This document shows positions 52,301-60,790 of a DNA stretch of 64,000 nt, piece after piece. The notes under the pieces are model-generated. The model made no database searches. It was not told where the DNA came from and worked only from the letters and a program-made list of their open reading frames with translations. The stretch covers positions 43,497,829-43,561,828 of the forward strand of contig NC_087067.1 of assembly GCF_963678635.1 (NCBI RefSeq), written 5' to 3'. Source of the DNA: Symsagittifera roscoffensis. Lineage: Eukaryota > Xenacoelomorpha > Acoela > Convolutidae. The position numbers and the translations under genes are program-made. The stretch's first letter is position 1. Each line of letters opens with the position of its first letter.

Positions 52301-53040
52301 AGTTCAAACGCTTTCAATTCCATTTCAATTAGTTGCTTTTTATGATTTTCAGCCAATTGCTCTAGTTCCAGCTGACTTTGTTCGAACATTAGACGGTTCT
52401 CTTGCTCTTTAAGTCTTAAAGATACTTGATACTGCCTTTCCAGCTCCTCATGGCGTCGTTTTACTAAAGCTAACTCATGCCGTTTCTCACTTGATGACAT
52501 AGTGCGAACAGTCGACGTATGACGAGTGGAAGCAGATTTATCAGACTTATGTGAGTCAAGCTTTCTACTATCCTTAGACTTATTAGAGACCTTAGACCTG
52601 TTTTCAGATACTCGTGCTGCTGAATCACTTGTTTTGTGCGAGTGTGAGGATGTCTCAGACCTAGTTTGTTGTAAAGATCCCTTGCTCCCTGTAATGCCGG
52701 CTGCTGGAAATGACGAAGGTTCAAGGCTCATCTTGTAACTCTGAGCTTCGTGCATTACTTTATCGTTCATTTCGGTTACTTTCTTAAGCCAAAGGTCTTG
52801 CTGAGCAATAATTTTTTCAGGATTTTCCGTTTTTCCCGCTAACCTAATTAATTGCTCATTGACGTCGACAGCTTTTTCCAACGCAATTTTACATTTGTAA
52901 ACAGCATTATCAATTTTTGTAGTGCGACTATTATTCTCAATGTACTCAAGTAACAATGAGTGACCTTTAAGCAGCTCATTTTCTAGATTTAGACGGGTTT
53001 CGAATAACTTGCGTATCTTACTTTGGAATTTTTCGTCCAT
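46348..53040 (-). CDS. BEL/Pao Gag-Pol polyprotein, 2230 aa
   Basis: I chose ATG 53040 (MDEKFQSKIRKLFETRLNLE); the frame is open three codons further without another ATG. Domains in order: coiled-coil N-terminus; Ser/Pro-rich linker; DUF1759-type Gag (WKLAQFDGNPLNWHEWFGQF); zinc knuckles (CVLCKGSHALWNC, CFACLNGNHSFRQC); DUF1758-type protease (LVLCDSASTHSWV); reverse transcriptase (AVSADIEGMFLQV, FYMDDYLDSF); an A17/RNase H-like region (LHMFGDSSQDVFCAVGF); integrase zinc domain and core (GVDYFGPLYV, IWSDNGTNFVGAE, PHHGGSWERLVRSVKRV, supplying D, D and E); and a DUF5641-type tail (LKTGDLVWVIEPDSPRGYYP). The polypurine tract is translated near the end, and the stop TAG is 6 codons inside the 3' LTR. 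No internal stop is present, so it is probably functional. Confidence 0.96.
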   Translation of the reverse strand: MDEKFQSKIRKLFETRLNLENELLKGHSLLLEYIENNSRTTKIDNAVYKCKIALEKAVDVNEQLIRLAGKTENPEKIIAQQDLWLKKVTEMNDKVMHEAQSYKMSLEPSSFPAAGITGSKGSLQQTRSETSSHSHKTSDSAARVSENRSKVSNKSKDSRKLDSHKSDKSASTRHTSTVRTMSSSEKRHELALVKRRHEELERQYQVSLRLKEQENRLMFEQSQLELEQLAENHKKQLIEMELKAFELEDSSSEVSEKVAESNLTGVSQPISKVATDRTNDWVDSVSSQAPPDVASAPGLQAFTHVPISSGPTTSALLAHAFHTSNSHNHEHTALSDPGIHSYGHRAMPRFGSASLLPLQASVSFPASVPFPVNNMHSSAHVLPTPSAVPLQTMSSNITNGSFAIAQPESLPVPMLPAQPGSGFVSLSPAFAGGGFSSSGVNPTPVFFSAPNCHAEPVQTQHNLPFVPHTVSPSINDYYTSDANLWRLAATTPIVTPAQCCNAGNIFSNVTTIVPSCNTAVPYTSGGTVYFNTPPVHPQHVPYFVNQTNTGYQPVNEDYAPSPAYSNQGCSSDRPLSARELAELLMHSRKDHLPEWKLAQFDGNPLNWHEWFGQFKSTVDSAVLTDDTKLTYLKTLVTGKAKTAIAEFSYSGVMYKDALATLQRKFGQPHAIVGAHLDKLNTFPPLKMHNSENVISFSSAISGLVAVFKSLSFNDDLKSVNLLNQAVSKLPPNLKEAWSMHTVRHNWQRPTLLDFNNWLKEKAEGHERLRLLSSKAKNEEPVKPKTTKVFAANSQVTSKAQDKSQDKSKFPPCVLCKGSHALWNCAVFKEKNATQRAKYVAEQKLCFACLNGNHSFRQCSRAKKCPKPECDSTHNVLLHGAERIFPRKENSNVSNKAGINKSKENTNTSTHAAVSDVLDIESSKGLLPIATLGVSSDVTSLLTLVLCDSASTHSWVSSSLVNRLGLVGEPVNLSISGFNSTTVVETQRVKFTVSSEPNNSDFVFSLCAYVKDNIRIGSELINIADLQNKYPQLAPIKPIQYTYEDVEVIIGQDYYHAVRPIEFILGDDKNSPCSVRLPIGWVLSGPLPPSGNSTSSCFKCVVEDSSLTDQIKSWYELESYGAFKQVDARSAADKHALSILNSETVHNGERYIVPMLWIDSNVSLPNNYYSSLAQFKSLERRLSKDPELRERYAETIREDIRKGYVVTVEPHDPRKRSDREWYLPHHPVVNPNKPGKVRRVLNGASKFHGTSLNKSLLVGPDLLQNLIFVLLRFRQHKYAVSADIEGMFLQVGVLARDQISLRFLWREDTTSDVVVHQYTRHIFGARDSPTCANFALQKTATDNMSTYPEAASVVNEKFYMDDYLDSFENVTQAIKTSRDLVSLLKLGGFNLTKFVSNADEITSAMNPEESETSSSPIKEICNGAERSSHVLGLKWDHVKDTLVVSRGVDRPLDKAITQRTVLSFVSSVFDPVGLVAPYTVRARLLLKDIWKISGQSWDDELPEDIRDKFLEWHSGLPLLGQLTIPRCYFTEPVDQIELHMFGDSSQDVFCAVGFLRARLASSHKTQISFIFGKARVAPMKALSIPKLELQAALLATRLKDDILTALTVSINHVFMWTDSTTVLQWLNSTEKLPVFVANRVGEILESTTIDEWHHVLSGDNPADTGTRGISSEALKDSSWIIGPSILRTTDWPFLPDERVINKIRLKGPSCDVDNCLETSSSFVTDVTSIKHPEHGFNWERFSTFTRYKRVVAFMLRVLPSHKHFRGKDLRITDPTELDIAESKLIHLAQMESFPVELKTLTAGKPIKNTSKIATYSPFIGPAGIIRSTGRIVRLVDTEFDTKHPIILDARHTLVRLLARSLHHKHFHQGLDYMRSVLNMKFAILGLRRLLRSVENQCVTCRKRKASTIQPIMSDLPVERLGYKQPPFNHTGVDYFGPLYVPVRRSTEKRWGFLFTCLTTRAVHLEIVPSLDTSSCVMGIERFVARRGTPSTIWSDNGTNFVGAEKELLACIKSWNGMAPTIFAHKGVTWKFNPPGAPHHGGSWERLVRSVKRVLYDILGSRRVTEEVLGTTLCLVEQALNSRPITPVSTDSRELEALTPNHFLLGQHATSFPSLLPGEHFDHKKRYVRAQSYANAIWSRWLREYVPSLNKRVKWHTHSDFTLKTGDLVWVIEPDSPRGYYPLARIVKLNYGQDGCARSALVRTATREVTRPTVKLAPVLPSSGGEDVAMQM
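46367..46380 (-). promoter_or_regulatory. Polypurine tract of the BEL/Pao element
   Basis: In element sense the sequence abutting the 3' LTR is CAGGGGGGAGGA, an almost pure purine run ideal for plus-strand priming. It is also coding, within the last codons of the polyprotein. Confidence 0.85.
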
Positions 53041-53133
53041 GTTTTTCACAAATTGACAATACTCTACGGATGCTCACTTATAGAAAACAATCAATAAAAT
53101 GAGATACTGTTTTGGTACGTAATCAAATTTGCA

Positions 53134-53778
53134 TTAATAAATCAACATTAGCTTACAAGACGGGGGAACTTGACGTCTCAAAGCTTCTACCTGAAGCCTA
53201 TTTCTTATAGCTTTCCGAGCTTTGAGGGGTAAGCGGTTTCGCTTCTTACGTGTCTTAAGGATGTTAAGATTAGCGCTATAACGCCTTAGAAGGAGGAGAG
53301 TCTTTAACTCAAGGGAAGGAGGCTGGTGAAGCTCTTTGTACTTCTCAATTAGTACCTGGTCCTTAGCCTTACGCTTAGAGATAAAGTCTTTAACGACGTT
53401 GAGAACGAGAATACCTGTTGAACCTAAACTTTCCTCTATATCCTCGGTTCCGTTCCGTCTACAGTATACGATCGCACAAATGTTTGTCCTATACCTTAAT
53501 AACAAATTGACAAGTTGCTCACTACTCAGCTTGCGGTTATTGTTGCTGCGGTGCCTACTTATCGAGTTATTAATGGCGTCGTGCCAAATTACAAGGTCGT
53601 TACGGTGCGACAAGTAGTGATGAAGGTAGTACTGTATCGTTTTCTGAGAGTCCCTAGCGTTAAAGTTCAAACTTAAACCTGGCTTCGTAAAGCAAGTATC
53701 TTTGACGCGCTTCTGGGACGGAGCGGGAAGTTTTCGGAGCGCGTGATCCAAAGAACTAGCTCCTAGAATGAATACCAT
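53134..53778 (-). CDS. Extra ORF upstream of gag in the BEL/Pao element, 214 aa
   Basis: ATG at 53778 opens 214 codons ending in TAA at 53134, 94 nt before the polyprotein ATG. The frame is open another 31 codons upstream without an ATG. The product begins MVFILGASSLDHALRKLPAP and contains KPGLSLNFN, then DLVIWHDAINNSIS, then ICAIVYCRRNG, GILVLNVVKDFISKRK and a strongly basic C-terminus (KTRKKRNRLPLKARKAIRN). Hydrophobic strands alternating with polar helices, G-A-S near the start and W-H-D after a strand suggest an alpha/beta fold, possibly SGNH-hydrolase-like. That is only a structural guess. BEL/Pao elements normally encode one polyprotein, so an independent 5' ORF is unusual. It may be a captured host gene. 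Confidence 0.75.
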   Translation of the reverse strand: MVFILGASSLDHALRKLPAPSQKRVKDTCFTKPGLSLNFNARDSQKTIQYYLHHYLSHRNDLVIWHDAINNSISRHRSNNNRKLSSEQLVNLLLRYRTNICAIVYCRRNGTEDIEESLGSTGILVLNVVKDFISKRKAKDQVLIEKYKELHQPPSLELKTLLLLRRYSANLNILKTRKKRNRLPLKARKAIRNRLQVEALRRQVPPSCKLMLIY

Positions 53779-53849
53779 ACACTTAGGGGACCTATGCGAC
53801 GGCTTCGTTACGCTTAAGTACCAATGGGGTTGGAAAATTAAGTAGGTCG

Positions 53850-54139
53850 GTTGAACTCCAACAACACACACGGAGTAAACCTGAGGATGAAAGAATTCAA
53901 CTTAACTCACTTAATATCACCGTACCTGACCACTTAACTTTACTGTCACGCAACGAAGTCAATAATATGACGGGCTGAAACGGCTTTGTTTTACTCGAAG
54001 CGAACTGGCTTTCAGTTTCACCAATGGTGGGTGGGGGATCAGGCAAATTGGTTAAGTTCCAACAACACACGCGGAAGAAACCTGAGGATGAAAAAACTCA
54101 ACTTAATTTGCCTGATATTTCGCTACCAGACCACTTAAC
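53850..54139. repeat. Duplicated 90-bp block in the BEL/Pao leader
   Basis: Two diverged copies, at about 53850-53938 and 54051-54139, share TCCAACAACACAC, AAACCTGAGGATGAAA, CTCAACTTAA and GACCACTTAAC in order. They flank a short unique spacer and may form part of a structured leader. Confidence 0.6.
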
Positions 54140-54589
54140 ATAAGGTTGGTTTCATCTTACAGCACAATTTCGCAGAATTCTGGAGACGTTTTGAGGATTT
54201 TTTGTTAATTTTTTACTTTTTTCACAAAATTTTTCAGTAAATTTTGGTCAGCAGGTTCGAGTCATAAACCAATCCAAAAAACTAGTCCAGTACCTCTTGT
54301 CTATGTTCCGATTTCACTGATTATTATTCCGTTCACATATATCCAAAAATTTTTGGTATCGAGAAAAAATGTCAAGTCAGTTTGTCTATGTACCGACTGT
54401 AAGATATTTCAGTTCAACGGAACTGTCCAAAAATTTTGGGTATTGAGAAAAATTACCGGGGGCTAGCTTGCGGAAAAATTTCTCAAGATGTATGACAGCG
54501 TATAAAATTTTATAGCACAATATGAGAGTTTTAAAAGTTTGTCGAGTCTTACAGTTTTGAAGATTGGGCGGTCACCGGTCTTACACGAC

Positions 54590-54870
54590 ACAGACGCTCT
54601 CTGCAATCCGCAAGAGACCCTCTGCAATCCGCAACAGACACTCTGCAATCTGCAACCGACACTCTGCAATCTGCCACAGACACTCTGCAATCCGCAACAG
54701 ATGCTCTGCAATCCGCCACAGACACTCTGCAATCTGCAACCGACACTCTGCAATCCGCTACAGACACTCTGCAATCCGCAACAGATGCTGTGCAATCCGC
54801 CACAGACCCTCTGCAATCTGCAACCGACACTCTGCAATCCGCTACAGACACTCTGCAATCCGCAACAGAT
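54590..54870. repeat. 21-bp minisatellite in the BEL/Pao leader
   Basis: About 13 adjoining units of CTCTGCAATCCGCAACAGACA with substitutions at a few fixed positions (CCGCA/CTGCA/CCGCT, ACAGAC/ACCGAC). Because 21 is a multiple of three, several frames on both strands stay open through it and give repetitive peptides, which I do not count as genes. It lies in the 5' leader between the primer-binding site and the first ORF. Confidence 0.9.
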
Positions 54871-54998
54871 GAATTCCGACCGACAGCACTCTGTTTGAGC
54901 CACCTGCTTTCGTACAACTCTGGGGATTCTGCCAACTACACTCGTGTCGGGAAAACTGTCCGAGAAACAAATTGAAAGGGAACTATCATCGATCTCGT

Positions 54999-55016
54999 TT
55001 CCCTTGTGGGGCGCCA
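54999..55016 (-). promoter_or_regulatory. Primer-binding site of the BEL/Pao element
   Basis: In element sense TGGCGCCCCACAAGGGAA starts four bases after the 5' LTR. On the plus strand it ends GGGGCGCCA, like a tRNA 3' end. The tRNA species is not assigned. Confidence 0.85.
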
Positions 55017-55020
55017 AAAA

Positions 55021-55481
55021 TATGCTCGCTAATCTCCAAAACTGATCCAAATTCGTTAAATTAATAAGAGATATTTCTCGGCAAATAACTCGGTCAATAA
55101 ATTAATTTCGGCATTATTTCTATTGATCTGAACATCATATAACATTTTTAGCATCTGTGCGTTTTTTGTACAAAACGGCGCAAGCTAGCCACAAGAACCG
55201 GTCGGTAATGTCCTTGAGACAAATTGCTCTTTTTGGCGGTCAACCTTAATCAAGGCTGAACCGAATTAGAACCAAAAAACAGTTAAAATAGGATGTAACC
55301 CCCGTTTTTAGTATACTAATACATGGGCAGGTGGGGGACTCGAACCTACGTCAACTGTTAACCTGTATAATCGGCGTTAGCTTAGGCCACTCGGCCAACT
55401 GTGCTTATTGTTGTTACATTTTGGTTCAGTTTTATATGCATCTATACTCTACATTCTATACTCTACATTTGCATTGCAACA
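55021..55481 (-). repeat. 5' LTR of the BEL/Pao element
   Basis: Identical to 45906-46366 as far as I can compare, and followed by the AATTC duplication (55482-55486). Confidence 0.95.
55326..55405 (-). repeat. tRNA-like sequence inside the 5' LTR
   Basis: The same box A / box B pair as in the other LTR (46211-46290). In this LTR it sits in the region expected to act as the element's promoter. Confidence 0.6.
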
Positions 55482-55608
55482 AATTCGATTAAATAAAAAC
55501 GCACTGATAATGTTTTGGATGCAATCTTAATTTGTAGACTACAATTATTTGAGAATATAACACCTCTACCTAATGTTAAGCAATCAATTTTCCTTATTTT
55601 GCAATCGC

Positions 55609-56379
55609 CTACGAGTTGTTGAAGTTTACTTTCGCTTGATGTAAAATTTTCTTATCTTCGAATGCAATAGCCCTTTCGTCGTTCGAACAGTGTTGAACGA
55701 GAAAAGATTCCCTTCCGTGGATCATTTTTCCATCATTTGAACTACTGGTTTGTTCACTATTTTCATCTCCCGACTTCCTTCTAGAATTTTCTGATGAATT
55801 CCTTCTAGAATCTCCTGAACTTTCGGCGATGATTTCTTCTCGTTCTAGGGTGGATAGCGATATTGCAATATTCAAATCGCTCGCAAGAGAATTCAATTTA
55901 CTCATGATGGAACCATGGTTACTTAAATGAGTCCTATCGTCGCAGTTAATTTTGAATACATTGTCGGCATTTTGGTAAATGTCGCAAGTTTGACAAATTC
56001 TGTCGACAGGAGGACAATTATGGACACTGACTTCGAAATTAGGCCGACTGTCGGGAATAACAATAGGTTGATTAAGTTCACACTTTGAACCGTTTTTCGG
56101 GTTGTAAAACTCTTCAAGTCGTATATTTCCATGTCTATCAAGGGTCGGCGCTCCAGACGAGTTTTGGTCGTGTATTAGTGATTCGTAGTCGTGCCTAGAG
56201 TCGTTGAACTTCGTGTTAAGACGAACTGAAACACTCGGATGTCGTCGTCTGTTCGTACTTCGCCTGTGAGCAGATCTCCGGGCGATTACAAAGCAGAGCA
56301 TGGAGCCGAGCATCAAACAGGTCAACAGCACAACAAAAAACAGAGCTAAAAACACAAGAGTAGCTTCGGTTTTTGGAAA
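55609..56379 (-). CDS. Type I membrane protein gene, exon 7 (TM and cytoplasmic tail)
   Basis: The exon begins after CAATAG at 56380 in phase 0, as the previous exon requires, and reads FPKTEATLVFLALFFVVLLT. A membrane helix spans about 25 residues (to LGSMLCFVIA) and is followed by a basic stop-transfer (RRSAHRRSTNRRRH). The tail is about 220 residues, with HDYESLIHD, a Cys cluster (CPPVDRICQTCDIYQ) and a Ser-rich, Arg-containing stretch (SSGDSRRNSSENSRRKSGDE) that looks like a kinase substrate. The stop at 55609 lies about 120 bp from the BEL/Pao insertion. The acceptor has a weak pyrimidine tract, but frame and hydropathy support it. The family is not recognised. Confidence 0.75.
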   Translation of the reverse strand, partial: FPKTEATLVFLALFFVVLLTCLMLGSMLCFVIARRSAHRRSTNRRRHPSVSVRLNTKFNDSRHDYESLIHDQNSSGAPTLDRHGNIRLEEFYNPKNGSKCELNQPIVIPDSRPNFEVSVHNCPPVDRICQTCDIYQNADNVFKINCDDRTHLSNHGSIMSKLNSLASDLNIAISLSTLEREEIIAESSGDSRRNSSENSRRKSGDENSEQTSSSNDGKMIHGRESFLVQHCSNDERAIAFEDKKILHQAKVNFNNS

Positions 56380-56863
56380 CTATTGACTTCGTGATTAATC
56401 TTTTTAGTTCCGCGCGCACTCTAACTCAAATTAAAACAGATAAAGTCTCCTCAAACTAAATCTAAAATGTTGTCGACTAAACCTGATTTGTAACCTGATT
56501 TGTAAAAATGAATAACAAATGAAAAAATACCAATTTCGTCAATGACTTTGTTGAGATCTCGGGTCACATTATTATGACTCATCAGAAGTGTCAAACCGGC
56601 AGATTCAGATCTTTCTTAACAGATTACGCTCATCAAAATTTAATTTATACGTTTCCTGTACGTAGCCTTTGAAATACCGATGTTCTTTTTGTACATAATG
56701 CTACAACAATTTTGATTGTATTTTTGCTCATATTTAGTAATTCCCCAACGGGAAAATTGAAGTCATTAAAAAATAAATAAATGTTGCAGCGGCGAGGGAG
56801 AAAGTTTAGGGCAATAAGATTGGTCAGCCGATGTTATATTTTTTACAGTTTGAAATTTTACAC

Positions 56864-57036
56864 CTCTGCAGTTTGATCTTCAAAAATAAACCATAACTGC
56901 TGCTCACGAATGGCGTTCAATTTGGTATTCTGAATTAGATCGTCCTCTCCTTCAGGTGATCTCACTTCAATTTCAATGTTTTCCCCCTGTTTCTCTTTGG
57001 GAATGACATTCTCAAATGACGTCTGGTCGGTTCTTT
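56864..57036 (-). CDS. Type I membrane protein gene, exon 6 (juxtamembrane)
   Basis: The acceptor TTTTTTATTTCAG precedes 57036 and the donor GTGTAA follows 56864. The 173-nt exon starts in phase 1 and ends in phase 0. The product is acidic and Gln/Glu-rich (ENVIPKEKQGENIEIEVRSP; EQQLWFIFEDQTAE), directly before the membrane helix of exon 7. Confidence 0.75.
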
Positions 57037-57480
57037 CTGAAATAAAAAATGAATTCTGATAAAAAAAGAAGAAGAGCCGGTTACAGTGCAAGTACCTCAG
57101 GAAATTCCGACCGCAAATATTTTTGCGAAACAAAAAAAATACCAATTTTCCGAAACTTCTTGATGTTTTTTCAGGGTGATAACTTAAGTTCCAAGAACTT
57201 ATAGCATGTGAGTTCTTCGGGTAGTTAAAATGAGATTCATGTAATTAACACGGTTCAAAAAACAGACCATTGAATTTCAATATAGAGATCATAAGTTCGC
57301 CTGGTCACTTAAAGATCATATGTTTCCTGATTTTTACTCCAGTTTAATATACAAATGTCTTCATACATATATTTTTCTTTAAATTTAAAATGCACACACG
57401 AATGCAAACACGCTATCCTTAAAAAGCCATTAACTTTTCGATTCTTTTTTCTCATCTGCCGTCAATTTGAACTATCTGAC

Positions 57481-57952
57481 CTGAAGATATTGCTGATCCG
57501 GACACTTCATCAACTTCCAAAGTCTCTTCCTGACGCATATTGGGTTCAACTGGCTCTGTTCCAGATGTGCTATGGATTCTGGGAGAAAAAGTTATGTCTA
57601 CTGGCGTGGTTAATTTTCCCCTTGCTGAGTTTTCTTCAATTAAATTAGCACTGGATGTTATTTTTAGAATTGATTTCGGATCCTTTGTTGTCGTTGTCGG
57701 TGCTGCTACATTCAACGTTGTTACTTTGGGCTTCGTTTCAGACATTGGGACGATCGCTGTTTGTTCTTTCAGTGTTGTTTCACCCGTTGTTTTAGTCGGT
57801 GATTCTTCTTTTTTTGAAGCTCCAGCTGTCGGGTTGTCACAACCTGGTATGCTACAAGAGTAAGCAGCTGCGAAGGATTTTCCCAGTTTTCGAAATCCAT
57901 CAGAAGCAATTCCAAATAGTTGTAGCCTGGTCGTTGTACAAGTACACACATC
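57481..57952 (-). CDS. Type I membrane protein gene, exon 5 (Cys cluster and stalk)
   Basis: The acceptor GACATTTCAG precedes 57952 (phase 0) and the donor GTCAGATAG follows 57481 (phase 1). The 472-nt exon begins DVCTCTTTRLQLFGIASDGF with Cys residues (CTC; YSCSIPGC), then a Ser/Thr/Pro-rich stalk of about 100 residues (KKEESPTKTTGETTLKEQ), probably O-glycosylated. Both phases agree with its neighbours. Confidence 0.8.
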
Positions 57953-58064
57953 CTGAAATGTCAGCTATAGCTTAGTGGCAAAGAACACATTCACAAGAAC
58001 ATAATATGCGATTTTTTCAAAGCGTGAATATTTGAGATGAAATAACTAAGCCCACAAAACAAAT

Positions 58065-58244
58065 CAGAAAAACAATACGCTGACAACTTTTTTGAAATGA
58101 AATATTTCCGAAAATGTTTTAAAATATTTTTAAATGTTAATCAAAAGCGTGATGTCAGAAAAACAATACACTGACAATTTTTTTGAGATAAAATATTTCC
58201 GAAAATGTTTTAAAATATTTCAAAATGTCTATCAAAGCGTGATA
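58065..58244. repeat. 91-bp tandem duplication
   Basis: Two adjoining copies starting CAGAAAAACAATACGCTGAC at 58065 and CAGAAAAACAATACACTGAC at 58156, with several substitutions. A related fragment occurs near 59627. It lies in an intron of the membrane-protein gene and is followed by an (AT) run near 58272. Confidence 0.7.
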
Positions 58245-58736
58245 TGAAATCAGTGTCGTGCGCAGAAATACATATATATATATAGTAGCGAAATGGAGCT
58301 TCGCACCAATTGCTATACAGCACAAACAGAGCATCGTAGGATAGCAGACAAAACTGAAACTAAAGCCACTAAGTCGAACAAAATTGGAAAAAATGTCGAA
58401 AAAACCACAATTACAAAAGTTTCATGACTTTGATTCAAAATTTTGTTCTTGTTTCAGTTTGAGGAAAAACAAGATCAGCCATACAATTGGCGGTGCAAAA
58501 TAGGTTTTCAGAAATTTTTATCGAGCAGTAATTAAGCCAAAAAACTTCAGTCAAAAACCGTTGAGCAGAAGACAAAATTGTTGTCATGAAAAACTTTGAG
58601 CTATAAAACTCTTTAAGATTCTATGAGATTTCTCAGATTTTTTATATTTTTTTTCCGGAGGGTGGGATGGGAAATGTATGTTTCTGTTCAAACGACCCAA
58701 AATTAACTCACTAAGCAGATAAAACTTAAGCCGAAC

Positions 58737-59455
58737 CAGTCAGCGTGACCACTCTTATGAAAAAAAAGTAGCGACCTCATAAAAAAAGTACTAATAGCGA
58801 CGTTTTAGCGACCTAAAGTAAGCTCAATTTTGCGCCTCAGAAATGGAAACTCGATCAAAATTTCCTGGGTCAGTTTAGATTTGCCCATGGCATCTGGTAA
58901 ATATTGGTAATGTATAAACTAGTAAGTAAGCAAACAAGTAGAACGCACTAAAAATAGTGACTTCCACAGAAGTAGCGACCTTTTAGCGACCTGTTGAGAA
59001 GTAGCGACTTTTTAGCGACTATTAGCCACCTGTCGCTGATTAACGACCGAGTGGTCACCCTGGAACCAGTGTCGCGCGCAGAAATTTTTCTAGTGGCAGG
59101 TGGGTTTAGCTCAATGGATTTGACTTTCCGAGCTTTTCCGAAAAGACTATAAGGACCATATTTTGTCAAAAGTATATTGTGCCACAGGCAAAACTTTGAA
59201 AAAACATGCAAGAAACTACGTTTTCACCACTTTAAAAAATGTCCAAAACGCTGCCTTTTTTGGCGCGCTCTCTCCCCTCAAATTTAGTTCTAATAACGCC
59301 GGAGGCGCGTTACAAGATTTTTGAATTTGGCCAGCCAAAAATGGATCACGAAAAATTATACCTACTAAAGGGGAGACCCTTTGAAAAAATTGGCAACCAG
59401 CATTGAGGGAGGAGGAGGCGGTTGCACCACCCACCACCCCCTTGGCACGCTACTG
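58737..59455. mobile_element. Older hAT-type element, interrupted by a younger one
   Basis: The ends CAGTGTCGCGCGCAGAAATT and GGCACGCTACTG are related inverted termini. The flanks AGCCGAAC (58729-58736) and GGCCGAAC (59456-59463) match at 7 of 8 bases. The left terminus is split after CAGT by the insertion at 58741-59062 plus its duplication. The interior has the GGCGC-rich block seen in other hAT MITEs here and no transposase. A third left end of the family is at about 58255. Confidence 0.7.
58741..59062. mobile_element. Nested 322-bp hAT-type MITE
   Basis: Termini CAGCGTGACCACTC and GAGTGGTCACCCTG are inverted repeats with one mismatch. The 8-bp duplication GAACCAGT is perfect (58733-58740, 59063-59070). 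The interior repeats AGTAGCGACC/TTTTAGCGACCT several times. Confidence 0.9.
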
Positions 59456-59689
59456 GGCCGAACAAAACTAATAAGCAAAAAAAAATAAATATACAAAGTC
59501 AGGTCTAGCAAACTCACAAGCTACATAAGTAAACTAAAAAAACTACAATTAAAACCGCTACTATTAAAAAACTACAATTAAGCCACAAAATTCGTGATGT
59601 GGCAACTAAGCCGACAAAACATAATCGGAAAAACAATAGGCCGACAATTTTGTTGAGATGAAATATTTCCAATGTGCAATAAAACAAGG

Positions 59690-59769
59690 GAAAACTAGCA
59701 GGATTCAAACCTATGACCTTTGTTGACCCAGGCAAAGTCGGTACCTCTATGCCAAGTAGGCCGGAACTT
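59690..59769 (-). repeat. tRNA-like (SINE head or tRNA relic)
   Basis: On the minus strand TGGCATAGAGG (box A) and AGGTTTGAATCCT (box B) are spaced as in a tRNA. The anticodon stem CTTTG/CAAAG encloses too large a loop and the acceptor ends do not pair well. It is more likely a SINE head or pseudo-tRNA than a functional gene. Confidence 0.4.
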
Positions 59770-60179
59770 GAATTTATTAACATTGGGATTTGATAACGCT
59801 TGCTAACTTTAAGCGTAATAATTAAAAAGAATCGCCGTAAGAAAGCTTAGGAAATTGATTGGTTCTACCTAAAAACGTTTTTAAGAATCAAATTTTAAAA
59901 AATCACTTTTTGAGAAAACCCTAGATCGGTCCTTTCAATACAATATTTGGAAATACAAAAAATGTTGGAAGTGAAAAAAACGCTTTTATAACGGATTATA
60001 CCACTTAAAATCAAGTATAAATTCCGGAACAGTTGTAAAAATTTGGCACAGAGGCGAAGTTGCACTTCGCATTTACGAGCAAAAATATCACCAATAACGC
60101 TACTGGGAAAAACTGAATGAGTAAAAATTTGAGTTGACAAATTTTCTTAAGTGACGCACGCTTATTATGACGCATTAGC

Positions 60180-60790
60180 AGTACCAGTCAATTTGAAAAA
60201 AAAATTACCAACTAACATGCCTCAATTTATAGAACAGTCTCAGGAGCAGTAATAACATCAAAAAATTAAATCTAACAAAAATAATGTGAAATTTTTTCTT
60301 AATATGAATTTTTTTTTGTGAAAATCATCCCCCCACGCGCCATATCAAGTACAAAGTGATAAATTTCGCTCCTAGCGGCAAATCAATTCTGGCAAATAAG
60401 CTTCCTTTAACCAATTTGGAACGATTTCTAATACGGATTAAATCTCCGCTTTCGCATTTATAGCGCGAAATATATCGCGCATTAATTGTCCCAAATTGGC
60501 AATTTTAAAACCCCCAGAACTTTACGAAAAGTAATCAACGGTGAAATATCTTTCCAAATACAAGCTCAGAACAACAATACTTTTTGAATGATATTAAAAA
60601 AAACGTCAAAAATGACTAGTTAAAAAGTCGATATTTGTCTGAAGAAAAAAACCACCCCGAGCACAAATATTCCGTTACTTTCGTTGAAAGTCGGAACGAT
60701 ATTCCGTTACTTTCGTTGAAAGTCGGAAAAAAACCACCCCGAGCACAAATATTCCGTTACTTTCGTTGAAAGTCGGAACGATAATAGTCT
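60180..60790. repeat. Dispersed copy of the 37560-39850 repeat family
   Basis: Shares TAGCGCGAAATATATCGCGC, ATTGTCCCAAATTGGC, AAAAAACCACCCCGAGCACA and CGTTGAAAGTCGGAACGAT with the tandem array. The last 130 bp contain local tandem copies of TATTCCGTTACTTTCGTTGA. Confidence 0.65.

Larger units (their letters stand above)
45906..55481 (-). mobile_element. Intact BEL/Pao LTR retrotransposon, 9.6 kb
   Basis: Identical 461-bp LTRs are bounded by AATTC duplications at 45901-45905 and 55482-55486. It reads on the minus strand: 5' LTR, primer-binding site (TGGCGCCCCAC), 21-bp minisatellite leader, a 214-codon extra ORF, one uninterrupted 2230-aa polyprotein, polypurine tract, 3' LTR. The polyprotein carries the BEL/Pao domain set, including a DUF1759-type Gag and a DUF5641-type tail. 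Identical LTRs and an open frame indicate a recent and possibly active insertion. It landed about 120 bp past the stop codon of the host gene at 55609-62118. Confidence 0.97.

Noticed and set aside
54590-54870. Possible CRISPR array
   Set aside because: The units are contiguous with no spacers, and the context is an animal retrotransposon leader.
54463-55050. Several frames of 60-195 codons on both strands through the 21-bp repeats
   Set aside because: A repeat period divisible by three keeps any frame open; the products are pure repeat peptides with no unique domain.
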